DNA of 64,000 bases, from assembly GCF_001650725.1 (NCBI RefSeq), contig NZ_LXVX01000012.1, forward strand, positions 372,001-436,000. The letters are read 5' to 3'. Positions 52,448-62,374 of the stretch are shown here, one piece after another (within the stretch, counting starts at the first letter, position 1; each line of letters starts with the position of its first letter). Below the pieces are notes generated by a model. That model did no database searches. It was not told the origin of the DNA and saw only the letters and a list, made by a program, of their open reading frames with translations. The position numbers were made by a program, and so were the translations under genes. This stretch comes from Sphingobium sp. TCM1. GTDB taxonomy: Bacteria > Pseudomonadota > Alphaproteobacteria > Sphingomonadales > Sphingomonadaceae.

Positions 52448-52523
52448 TGGTGGGCCCGGCAGGACTCGAACCCGCAACCTAGCCGTTATGAGCGGCCAGC
52501 TCTAACCATTGAGCTACAGGCCC
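52448..52523 (-). tRNA. tRNA-Ile(CAT), lysidine-type (Ile2)
   Basis: 76 bases with encoded CCA. Acceptor GGGCCTG/CGGGCCC, D-loop AATGGTTAGAGC, anticodon loop CTCATAA (CAT) and T-arm GCGGGTTCGAGTCCTGC. The CAT anticodon could be Met or Ile2. The short D-loop and overall likeness to ileX-type tRNAs favour Ile2, where TilS modifies C34. The elongator-Met alternative is less likely. Confidence 0.8.
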
Positions 52524-52554
52524 CACCCTTGAACATGGGCGGGATTAGGCAGCA

Positions 52555-53592
52555 TCACGCCGCTTGGCAAGCCTTCCTGCGCGCAGGAATGGCCGCGAGC
52601 AATTCGCCGAGGCTGGCGGCGCGGACGCCGCGCCTGGCGAGATGGGTCAATATGGCGTCCCACCACGCGAAAAAAGCGCTTCGGTCCGTTTCGGTGCGGA
52701 CATAGGGCGTGTGTCCCGGTTCGAGCGTGGGCGAGTGGAAGCTGAAGTTGAGAACCCTGGCGCGTTCCTCGATCAGCGCGTCGATCGCCGCTATCGCTTC
52801 ATGCGCCGGGACGCCTTCCGGGGTTAGCGGCACCCGGCTCAACATCCGCGCGCGCGACAGGGCGCCAGCAATCGGGCCCATGCTTTGGGCCGCCCGATAG
52901 AATCGCTCTCCGCCCCCGCGCATCATTCCAACAAAAGCTGTGGACAGCGGCAATTCTACCAGAGTGCGCGCGGGTCCGGCCCAATAGGGATTTTGCGGCA
53001 GGCCGCGAAAATCGGGACCATGTTGCGCACTGTAATCGAACCGACTGCGAACTGAACTGTCGAGCCTGAAACCCGCTTCCTCCAGCAAGCGGGCGCTGTT
53101 TGGCCCAACGCCATAACGCCCCGCGCGATAGGCCGTGGGACGCACGCCGAAGCGTTCCTCCAGTCGTCGGCAAAGCGCTTCGAGTTTCGCGCGCTCGACC
53201 GCCTCGGGCAGAAAGCCGACATAGCTGTTGGCCGCATTGACATCCTCGACATGGGGCGGATTGACCCACGGATGGAGATGGGCGCCAATATCGGCCGCTC
53301 CGTCGCTTGCCCATTCCCCCATCATAGCGGCCGCCGCGTCCGATTCTACTACGGGATAGTCGGTCACGTAGACAGGCTTGACCCCGGCCGCCGCGAAAAA
53401 GGCCTGACCGCGCGCCATACCGTCGATCGCCGAAACGGCATGATCTGCGCGGCTGAACGGCGCATTCCAATCAAACTCTTCCTCGGTATCGATGAAGAGC
53501 ATGAAGCGTGTCCCGAACGCGGGATCGAGGTGGATCATATCCTCGGCCAGCGGCGGCGCCAGCAGATTGCCGTCATGTACGGAAGCAGTCAT
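52555..53592 (-). CDS. WalW-like polysaccharide deacetylase family protein
   Basis: 345 residues with a NodB-type TIM-barrel pattern: the catalytic-base Asp region FMLFIDTEEEFDWNAP (D35), YVTDYPVV, ADIGAHLHPWVNPP (metal-binding His pair in HLHPW) and TAYRAGRYGVGPNSARLLEE. The start DTEEEFDW with SRADHAVSAIDGM matches proteins annotated WalW, associated with LPS/polysaccharide genes in Pseudomonas. No signal peptide is seen. It may deacetylate an N-acetyl sugar on a glycolipid or polymer; the neighbouring GT21-like glycosyltransferase makes a glycolipid role thinkable but unproven. Confidence 0.75.
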   Translation of the reverse strand: MTASVHDGNLLAPPLAEDMIHLDPAFGTRFMLFIDTEEEFDWNAPFSRADHAVSAIDGMARGQAFFAAAGVKPVYVTDYPVVESDAAAAMMGEWASDGAADIGAHLHPWVNPPHVEDVNAANSYVGFLPEAVERAKLEALCRRLEERFGVRPTAYRAGRYGVGPNSARLLEEAGFRLDSSVRSRFDYSAQHGPDFRGLPQNPYWAGPARTLVELPLSTAFVGMMRGGGERFYRAAQSMGPIAGALSRARMLSRVPLTPEGVPAHEAIAAIDALIEERARVLNFSFHSPTLEPGHTPYVRTETDRSAFFAWWDAILTHLARRGVRAASLGELLAAIPARRKACQAA

Positions 53593-53642
53593 GACACGTC
53601 CCTAGCGGCCAATGGTTGCCAGAGAGTTTCGCTGATTGTGTG

Positions 53643-55367
53643 TCAGCCCAGATCCGCCGCGTCGTTCGCCGCCGATGCGGCGGGCAGGACCAGCAGCAGG
53701 CGGCCGGATTCGATCTCAAGACCGCCGCCGCAGCTGCTGGCCAGACTGCGGATGAGTCTCAGCGAAAAGCCGATGCCCAGCAATGGCCCGTCCGCCCACT
53801 CGCCATCCGCACCATAGCCCGGATCTAGCAGCTGCCTCTCTTCTAGGCCGACGAGGCTGGACGGCCGGTCGACCGCGAGCACGATGCGGCCTTGCGCGCC
53901 ATCTGGACGCATCCAGCAGGCTCCCGTCACGGCCTCACCCGCCGGCGAGACGGAGATCAATGTGCGAAACAGATGCTGCACCATGCGCTCGCCCTGGACC
54001 GGATCGATCAGCAGCGGCGGCAAATTCGGGGCTATGGCAATGTCGAGCGGCGCGGGCAGTGCCGCTCCACTCTGTTCGCGAAAGCGGGCAGCGACCTGCA
54101 TGACCAGATGCGCGGAATCGATCAGGCAGGGAGCGGCAGGTTCATCGCCGCGCGACGCGCGCGCCGCCAGGTCCAGATCGTCGAATGCGGTCAGCAGATG
54201 GCGGGCATCGACCGCGATCTTGCCCGCCATATCGCGATAGGCGTCACCCGCCGGGCCGAACAGTTCCTGCTCGATGATCTCGGCAAAGCCCAATATGGCG
54301 TTCAACGGCGTGCGCAGTTCATGCACCAGTTGGCGCAGCGAATCAGCCGACAGGCCAGTGATTGGCGGCGATTCCGGCGGCGTGGCAACTTCATGCAGAT
54401 AAGGCCTGCGCGCCTGGCCGCGATAGCCCTGGAAACGTCCCGAACGCGGATCGAAGAACGGCGTGGCCGACAGCCGCCATTCCCCGTCCATCGCGCCTCC
54501 GACAATGCTGAAGCGGCCATTGCGGAAGGCGCTGCGCCGGGCAAAAGCGCCCGCGACATGACCGTCCGGTCCACTACCGCCTTCCATCACGGCTTCTCCC
54601 AGCGAGAGGCCGATCAATGCCGCGCGCGGACCCTGGTCTATCCACAGGATCACGCCGGCTGCGTCGGTTTCGAAGGCGAAGGCGCGCGCGGCAGGCCGGG
54701 TCTCTTCGGGTGCCGGCGCAGGCTCGGGCGTTGGCCGCCGCGTGCTGGTGAATTGCGCGATGCGATCCACCAGGTTACGGATCTGGTCCTCGCCGCGAGC
54801 GGGTGGTCGCAAGGGCGTGACTGTTGCGCTCCGCATTTCCGGTGCGCCATCTGCCTCGACCGCTGCCATTTCACCGGTCAGTAACAGGGCAGGGTCGCCC
54901 ACCATGTCCTGCCGTGCGGTGGTGAGGACGAGATCGGTGGGACCGAATGCCTCCAAGCCCTGCCGCGTCGCCGGCCCCATGTCGCGGCGGCCGCGCAACA
55001 CGCCGCGAGCCGTGGGCGTGAGTTCCGGCAAAAGACTCGCCCATGCGTCGTCAGGCAGTTCCGCCCGCGCCATCGCGGCGGCCGCGATGGACGGTCGATC
55101 GCTTCCGAAAAAGGACACCAGTGCCGTCGAACGCAGCCGCCGTCCGAGTTCGACCACGGTTGCGATTCGCTGGGCCTCGCTGAGCTTGGGCCGCAATCCG
55201 CTCAGCCGGTCGAGCAGCGCGGACTTTTCTTCAGGCGCCATCGGCGCGCGATCCGCCCGATCCTGCTGGGCAAGCAGGTCTACGCACTGGCGCCACAACG
55301 TCACCGCATTCGGGCCACTGGGGTCATCCGCCGCCAGCACCGTAAGCATGAGATCGTTGAACCGCAC
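53643..55367 (-). CDS. PAS-containing histidine kinase with degenerate ATP-binding domain
   Basis: 574 residues, no transmembrane helices. The N-terminal ~200 residues are helical and unassigned. A PAS-like sensor is at ~225-325 (FAFETDAAGVILWIDQGP; ATPFFDPRSGRFQGYRGQAR), then a HisKA dimer domain with the phospho-acceptor H349 in QLVHELRTPLNAILGFAEII. The C-terminal HATPase-like domain lacks the usual N-box Asn (QHLFRTLISVSP where NLLxNA is expected) and a clear DxGxG. It keeps GIGFSLRLIRSLASSCGGGL. It may be a pseudokinase or phosphatase, or bind ATP atypically. No response regulator is adjacent. Confidence 0.75.
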   Translation of the reverse strand: MRFNDLMLTVLAADDPSGPNAVTLWRQCVDLLAQQDRADRAPMAPEEKSALLDRLSGLRPKLSEAQRIATVVELGRRLRSTALVSFFGSDRPSIAAAAMARAELPDDAWASLLPELTPTARGVLRGRRDMGPATRQGLEAFGPTDLVLTTARQDMVGDPALLLTGEMAAVEADGAPEMRSATVTPLRPPARGEDQIRNLVDRIAQFTSTRRPTPEPAPAPEETRPAARAFAFETDAAGVILWIDQGPRAALIGLSLGEAVMEGGSGPDGHVAGAFARRSAFRNGRFSIVGGAMDGEWRLSATPFFDPRSGRFQGYRGQARRPYLHEVATPPESPPITGLSADSLRQLVHELRTPLNAILGFAEIIEQELFGPAGDAYRDMAGKIAVDARHLLTAFDDLDLAARASRGDEPAAPCLIDSAHLVMQVAARFREQSGAALPAPLDIAIAPNLPPLLIDPVQGERMVQHLFRTLISVSPAGEAVTGACWMRPDGAQGRIVLAVDRPSSLVGLEERQLLDPGYGADGEWADGPLLGIGFSLRLIRSLASSCGGGLEIESGRLLLVLPAASAANDAADLG

Positions 55368-55502
55368 CCGAAATCCCCATATGCGGCGCTGGACCGACCT
55401 GGGGTCAGACCGCGCGCTCCGTTGCAGATGCTATGGATAGGCATTCGTTACGAAAAGGGAAAGAGAGTCGGTGTCGCGACAGAAACGCAACGTCGCATAG
55501 TG

Positions 55503-55519
55503 GGACAATTGCATTGTCC
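55503..55519. promoter_or_regulatory. Perfect inverted repeat upstream of the Lrp-family gene
   Basis: GGACAAT (55503-55509), 3-base centre TGC, ATTGTCC (55513-55519). It lies about 53 bases before the Lrp/AsnC start. Lrp-family regulators commonly bind near their own promoters, so autoregulation is likely but not shown. Confidence 0.4.
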
Positions 55520-55571
55520 TGAAACATTATTATGATGAGCCTCTCAAACAGGACAGGAAATAATCGGAATA

Positions 55572-56045
55572 ATGGCCGGGCCGAATATCGACGACATCGA
55601 CCTGCAGATCCTTGGAGAGTTGCAGCAGGACGGACGAATGACCAATGTGGAACTGGCCCGGAAAGTGGGCCTGACGGCTCCTCCGTGCCTGCGCCGCGTG
55701 CGCGCATTGGAGGAGGCTGGGGCCATTACCTCCTATCATGCCGTGGTCGACCCGGCGATGCTGGGCTACACCATCACAGTCTTTGCCATGGTCAGTCTGA
55801 AGAGCCAGGCGGAAGCCGATCTCAAGGCGTTCCAGGATCATGTCGCCGGCCTCCCGGAAGTCCGCGAATGTCACATGCTGAACGGTGAAATCGACTTCAT
55901 TCTGAAGGTGGTGGCCAAGGATCTGCAAAGCTTCCAGCAGTTCCTGACGTCCAAGCTGACGCCGGCCCCCAATGTCGTGAGCGTGAAGACGTCGCTCACC
56001 ATCCGCACGTCAAAGAATCTGCCGGGCGTGCCGCTGCCGGTTTGA
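55572..56045 (+). CDS. Lrp/AsnC-family transcriptional regulator
   Basis: 157 residues. An N-terminal winged helix (DDIDLQILGELQQDGRMTNV, ELARKVGLTAPPCLRRVRAL) and a C-terminal RAM/AsnC ligand domain (ITVFAMVSLKSQAEADLKAF; VRECHMLNGEIDFILKVVAK; GVPLPV end) match feast/famine regulators responding to amino acids or related metabolites. Length is typical. It has a perfect palindrome upstream. The divergent neighbour is the degenerate kinase gene, the downstream gene is convergent. The specific effector cannot be told. Confidence 0.92.
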   Translation: MAGPNIDDIDLQILGELQQDGRMTNVELARKVGLTAPPCLRRVRALEEAGAITSYHAVVDPAMLGYTITVFAMVSLKSQAEADLKAFQDHVAGLPEVRECHMLNGEIDFILKVVAKDLQSFQQFLTSKLTPAPNVVSVKTSLTIRTSKNLPGVPLPV

Positions 56046-56062
56046 GCCGGCAGCGGAAGGTT

Positions 56063-56087
56063 AAAGGCGGATTTATGCCGCCTTTTT
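56063..56087. terminator. Terminator shared by the convergent Lrp and repeat-protein genes
   Basis: AAAGGCGG (56063-56070), 7-base loop, CCGCCTTT (56078-56085) then TT; it carries a T-run on the plus strand. The loop contains the stop codon of the minus-strand gene ending at 56073. Confidence 0.6.
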
Positions 56088-57317
56088 GCTTTGCTGGTCG
56101 ATCCAGACCGACCAGAATCCTGCAACATTCCCCCAGTCGCCATTGCCAGCTTGACTGAGTGCGGTCTGGGCGCTCGCCAGGTCGCCTGATCGTGCCAGCG
56201 CCATGCCGAGCCGGGCATTGACCCGTCCGGCATCGACGCCACCTTTGGTCAAGGCCAGGCGATATTGCTCGACCGCCTGCGGAAATTGACCCAGCGACAC
56301 GTAGCTGTCCCCCAGCGCCAGCGCATCCTTGCCGGTCGATGCGGAGGCTGCTTTCTTCGCCAGTGCGGGCAAGCCCGCAATTTCCTTGGTGGCCTTGGGG
56401 GTCACGCTCTTGAGCAACTGGCTCGTGACCGCCTGAGTCGGGGTCAGCTTGCCGGCCTTGCGCCCGGACTCGATGATGGCCTTGGCTTCAGCATAATAGC
56501 CGGCCTTTTCCGCCAACTGGGCATAGTTCTGATAGTCGCGCTCGCTCGCCATCGCCCCATTGGCCGCCTGCAACCGGTAGAGATCAAGCTGGGCCTGGGA
56601 CTCCAGGCTGCCGACGGACAGATAGTTGGTCAGTGCCGACCGCCAGTCCTCCGGACTGGACGATCGCGCGAGCCGCTCGCGGTATAGCTGGCTGACTTCG
56701 GCCCAGTCCCCGGCCTGATAGGCCATGGCGATGCTGCGGTCGATCCAGGGGAGCGGAACGGGTTCGCCAGAAGCGCGCTTCTGCACGATGGCTGCCTGCA
56801 AATAGGGACGGGCGTCCTTCGGCTTGTTGCGCCGCATGGCGATGTCCGCCCTCAGCATCGTCGCATCCACGCCGTCATAGCCAAGCGTCTTGGCGTAATC
56901 GAGTTGGGCCAGGGCATCATCATAATTGCCCACGACATAGGAAAGGTAGCCCGCGATGTAGCGCAAGCGGGGAGCGTCTGTCCGGGGAACGGCGGTCGTC
57001 TTGAACAGATCGGTCAGCGCGATCCGCTGGGCCTGCACGTCCCGCCGCTGCACCGCGAGCTGATAGCGAAGGCCGGCTGCGGCATAGGCCTCGAAATCGG
57101 TCGTCGGCATCAGAGCGTTGATATGCGTCGCCGCCGTCGTCACATCCCTTGCCTTGAGCGCCGCTTCGGCGGACTCCACATTGGCGCGAAACACGTCCGA
57201 CATCGTGATTGGCGGGCCGGCGACCACCAGCTTCTTCTTGGCCAGAGCAGGCGTGCCAGCGAGCATTACCGCCGCCGCCACGGACAGGCCGCACGAAATA
57301 ACCGTCGATACACGCAT
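56073..57317 (-). CDS. Exported TPR/Sel1-like repeat protein, paralog 2
   Basis: About 414 residues from ATG 57317 (signal MRVSTVISCGLSVAAAVMLA, cleavage near ALA-KK); AGGA lies upstream. The mature part is helical repeats resembling TPR: VESAEAALKARDVTTAATHI, GDWAEVSQLYRERLARSS, AGYYAEAKAIIESGRKAGKL, GKDALALGDSYVSLGQFPQA and RLGMALARSGDLASAQTALS. It lies 100 bases downstream of a paralog with the same architecture. No catalytic domain. Cell-envelope scaffold or assembly role is plausible; function unknown. An upstream ATG (57338) is less likely. Confidence 0.8.
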   Translation of the reverse strand: MRVSTVISCGLSVAAAVMLAGTPALAKKKLVVAGPPITMSDVFRANVESAEAALKARDVTTAATHINALMPTTDFEAYAAAGLRYQLAVQRRDVQAQRIALTDLFKTTAVPRTDAPRLRYIAGYLSYVVGNYDDALAQLDYAKTLGYDGVDATMLRADIAMRRNKPKDARPYLQAAIVQKRASGEPVPLPWIDRSIAMAYQAGDWAEVSQLYRERLARSSSPEDWRSALTNYLSVGSLESQAQLDLYRLQAANGAMASERDYQNYAQLAEKAGYYAEAKAIIESGRKAGKLTPTQAVTSQLLKSVTPKATKEIAGLPALAKKAASASTGKDALALGDSYVSLGQFPQAVEQYRLALTKGGVDAGRVNARLGMALARSGDLASAQTALSQAGNGDWGNVAGFWSVWIDQQSKKAA

Positions 57318-57381
57318 GGCCGTCCTGGCCTCCCCCATATCCAGACCGGAACCTGCCGGCATCATTGCAACATACAGCGCG

Positions 57382-57408
57382 GCGCTGCCGCCGTGGAGGC
57401 GGCAGCGC
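57382..57408 (-). other. Intergenic hairpin between the two repeat-protein genes
   Basis: A perfect 11-bp inverted repeat GCGCTGCCGCC / GGCGGCAGCGC with a 5-base loop. No T-run follows on the minus strand, so it is more likely a stabilising or partial-attenuation element than a terminator. Confidence 0.5.
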
Positions 57409-57417
57409 GTGGCAGGA

Positions 57418-58692
57418 TCAGGCGCCCTTGGTGCCCAGATAGGCCAGCCAAAGGTCGGCGATCTGCTTGCGCGATCCGGCCTGGACCGACTGGAACGCTG
57501 CCTTCGCACCGGTCGTGTCGCCCCCCATCATCTTGGCGATGCCAAGGCGGGTATTCACCTCATCCGCATCGACGCCGCCCTTCTGCTTGGCCAGTTCGAA
57601 CAGCGCCGCCGCCTTGGCATAGTCGCCATAGCCGAGATACGCATCCGCAGTGGCCGCCGCGATCTTGCCGTTAGCCGCCTTTTTCGCGTCGGCTTCGGCA
57701 GAACCGAGAGAACCCTTGTCGCCGGCGATCTTGGGCACGGCGGTCTGGTAGACATCGGCGCCCGCGCTGGCGCTCAGCACGCCCTTCGAACGGCCTTTGT
57801 CGATGATCGACTTCACTTCGCCGTAGATGCCGGTCTTCGACGCCATCTCAGCATATTCGGTGTAGTCGGCCGCGATCACCAGCCCGTCGGAAGCCCCCAG
57901 CAGGCGAAGCACGTCCAGATTTTCGCGGTTGGAAATCGCGGGATTGGCGCGCTGGAAGAGGCGGACGAGCGTGCGGAGATTCTGCCCGCTCGGCTCGGCC
58001 TGATAGGCCATCTTCGCCCATTCCGTCACTTCCGGCAGCTTCGCCGCTTCGGCGCGGCCCACGCCAATCTGGTACCATTGCGCCGGCACGGGCTGCCCCG
58101 AAGCCTTCGCGGCATCCGCAGCAGCCTTGAGCGCGGCAAGCCCTTTCTGGTTGAAGCCGCGTGCCGGTTCGGCCGAAGCGTTGGCCGTCCCCGCTTTGCC
58201 GAAATAGGCCTGGGCAAGCGTCGGATTCACCGCGGCAGGCTTGTATCCGGCGGCCAGAGCCGCCTCGGCCCGCTGGATGGCGAGGTCATAATTTTTCGCG
58301 CCCAAGGCCTGATCGGCAGCGACCGCATTGAACTGGCCCGCCTGTTCCGGCGGCGTCAGGCCGCTGTCGAGCATCTGGGCCAGCGCCTCGCCTTGAAGGG
58401 CATTATCCTTAGCCGCGATCGAGGTGTTCAGCTTGATCGCGCCGATCTGATATTTGTCGTCGTTCGACTGCGCCTTGCTGTCGGCTTCGGCCAGCGCGGC
58501 CTTTGCACCCGCGAAATCCTGCGCTTCCGCTGCCTTCTGCGCCGCCTGCAAAGCCTTGATCACGTCGGGGGAGACGTTGAGCTTCGGTCCAGCCTTCTTC
58601 TCTTCCTTCTTCGCGGCAAAGGCGGGTGCCGAAACGGCGCCGCCCGTCAGCGCCAGAGCCAGCGCGAGCGCCACCGGGGTAACAAAACGCAT
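57418..58692 (-). CDS. Exported TPR-like repeat protein, paralog 1
   Basis: 424 residues from ATG 58692 (AGGAG nine bases upstream; an ATG 9 bases earlier abuts the site). The signal peptide is RFVTPVALALALALTGGAVS with cleavage near AFA-AK, followed by a Lys-rich linker (KKEEKKAGPKLN). Helical repeats follow: SPDVIKALQAAQKAAEAQDF, DLAIQRAEAALAAGYKPAAV, YFGKAG, KAAALFELAKQKGGVDADEV and MMGGDTTGAKAAFQSVQAGS. The last repeats align with those of the next gene (RLGIAKMMGG versus RLGMALARSG). Probably periplasmic; function unknown. First of a two-gene run upstream of which gyrA diverges. Confidence 0.8.
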   Translation of the reverse strand: MRFVTPVALALALALTGGAVSAPAFAAKKEEKKAGPKLNVSPDVIKALQAAQKAAEAQDFAGAKAALAEADSKAQSNDDKYQIGAIKLNTSIAAKDNALQGEALAQMLDSGLTPPEQAGQFNAVAADQALGAKNYDLAIQRAEAALAAGYKPAAVNPTLAQAYFGKAGTANASAEPARGFNQKGLAALKAAADAAKASGQPVPAQWYQIGVGRAEAAKLPEVTEWAKMAYQAEPSGQNLRTLVRLFQRANPAISNRENLDVLRLLGASDGLVIAADYTEYAEMASKTGIYGEVKSIIDKGRSKGVLSASAGADVYQTAVPKIAGDKGSLGSAEADAKKAANGKIAAATADAYLGYGDYAKAAALFELAKQKGGVDADEVNTRLGIAKMMGGDTTGAKAAFQSVQAGSRKQIADLWLAYLGTKGA

Positions 58693-58870
58693 GATCCTCA
58701 TCTCCTTTGCGTGCCTGACAGGGGACTCAGGCGACCTTTCGGGGTTAAGCGCCGATTAGGGGGCGACGCGTGAATGGGCATTGAACAAGCCTAAATCGGC
58801 ACGATTTGCAACCGTTATGCGTCGCCTTCGTTCCGTTAGCGGCCATGAGCGGGCACATACTGCCTAGGCT

Positions 58871-58897
58871 GCGCGCGCAGGCGCGCGAGCGCGCGCG
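58871..58897. other. Alternating (GC)-tract upstream of gyrA, potential Z-DNA
   Basis: 27 bases made of three 9-base units, GCGCGCGCA, GGCGCGCGA and GCGCGCGCG. Nearly all steps are alternating purine-pyrimidine, a pattern known to adopt left-handed Z-DNA under negative supercoiling. It ends a few bases upstream of a promoter-like element for gyrA. Confidence 0.5.
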
Positions 58898-58901
58898 AGG
58901 G

Positions 58902-58930
58902 GTGACAGATTTGTTTCGCTGGGCTAGGGA
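58902..58930 (+). promoter_or_regulatory. gyrA promoter candidate
   Basis: GTGACA (58902-58907), 17-base spacer, TAGGGA (58925-58930), a weak sigma70-like pair. It lies ~40 bases before the gyrA start and directly after the GC-alternating tract. Confidence 0.35.
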
Positions 58931-58969
58931 TCGGGCAGCACATCATCATCCTGAAAAAAGAGAATCGCT

Positions 58970-61644
<2,675 letters not shown>

Positions 61645-61648
<4 letters not shown>

Positions 61649-61992
61649 GCGACCTCTTCGCCTACAAGGTCCTGACCGCCGAGCAATTTGACCAGTTCAG
61701 GGCCGACGGCGTCTTCAAAGGGGCGCCGATCGACCTGACCGATGGTTATATCCATATGTCGACGCGCGAGCAGGCGGCAGAGACCGTCGCCAAGCATTTT
61801 GCGGGGCAGGATCGGCTGGTCATGCTGATGGTCGACCTCGCCGCTTTCGGCGACGCCATCCGGTGGGAAGAATCGCGCGGCGGAGCACTCTTTCCTCACC
61901 TCTATGGCGACCTGCCGATGACCGCAGTGGCGGGCAAGGTGGTGCTGCGTCTGGACGACCAGGGCAATCACCTCTTCCCGGCCGGCTTTTGA
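61645..61992 (+). CDS. DUF952-family protein
   Basis: 115 residues, the whole DUF952 fold: LFAYKVLTAEQFDQFRADGV, TDGYIHMSTREQAAETVAKH, VMLMVDLAAFGDAIRWEESR, LFPHLYGDLPM. The family resembles ADP-ribosyl-binding or transferase-like folds; function is not established. The GTG start overlaps the gyrA stop by 4 bases (GTGA), so it is translationally coupled to gyrA. Confidence 0.87.
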
Positions 61993-62374
61993 TCTTCGGC
62001 AGGGTTTCGGACGGCAGGCTTCGGGCGCACGCCTGAATCGCGGTCGTCGGACTAGTTGAACGGATGGAAGCCTCTTCCCTGCGAGGGCAAGTGGTGACAT
62101 TATGCCTTTTGGAGGCGATCGTTCATCGCCGTGGCAGTATATCGGCGCACCAGGCTTGTGTGTCGGCGTCGTAATTCGTCCTGCCGATATTTGAAATTTC
62201 CCAGAAGTGGGAAGTCAATCATAATTGAAAATGGATGTCATCGCGGATTTTGCGAGGAATTTAGCGCGTCCTTGTCAATGTTGACCATTTTTCGATTGCC
62301 ATCTTGTACGGGCTGTTTTTGTCCCCGCTTTCGTATTATATTCAACATAGTGGCGCATGTGGCGGGAGTCGCCT
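61993..62374. other. AT-enriched intergenic region before prkA, no gene seen
   Basis: 382 bases without a supported gene. Bases about 62190-62350 are clearly richer in A and T than the surrounding genome. A TTGACC hexamer occurs at 62281-62286 without a good -10, and a near-palindrome TTTCCCAGAAGTGGGAAG at about 62197-62214 could be a regulator site. I identified no sigma54 or EcfG consensus. It probably holds the prkA promoter. Confidence 0.5.

Noticed and set aside
52448..52523. Elongator tRNA-Met for the CAT tRNA
   Set aside because: The anticodon fits, but the short D-loop and the body resemble Ile2 tRNAs more; called Ile with reduced confidence.
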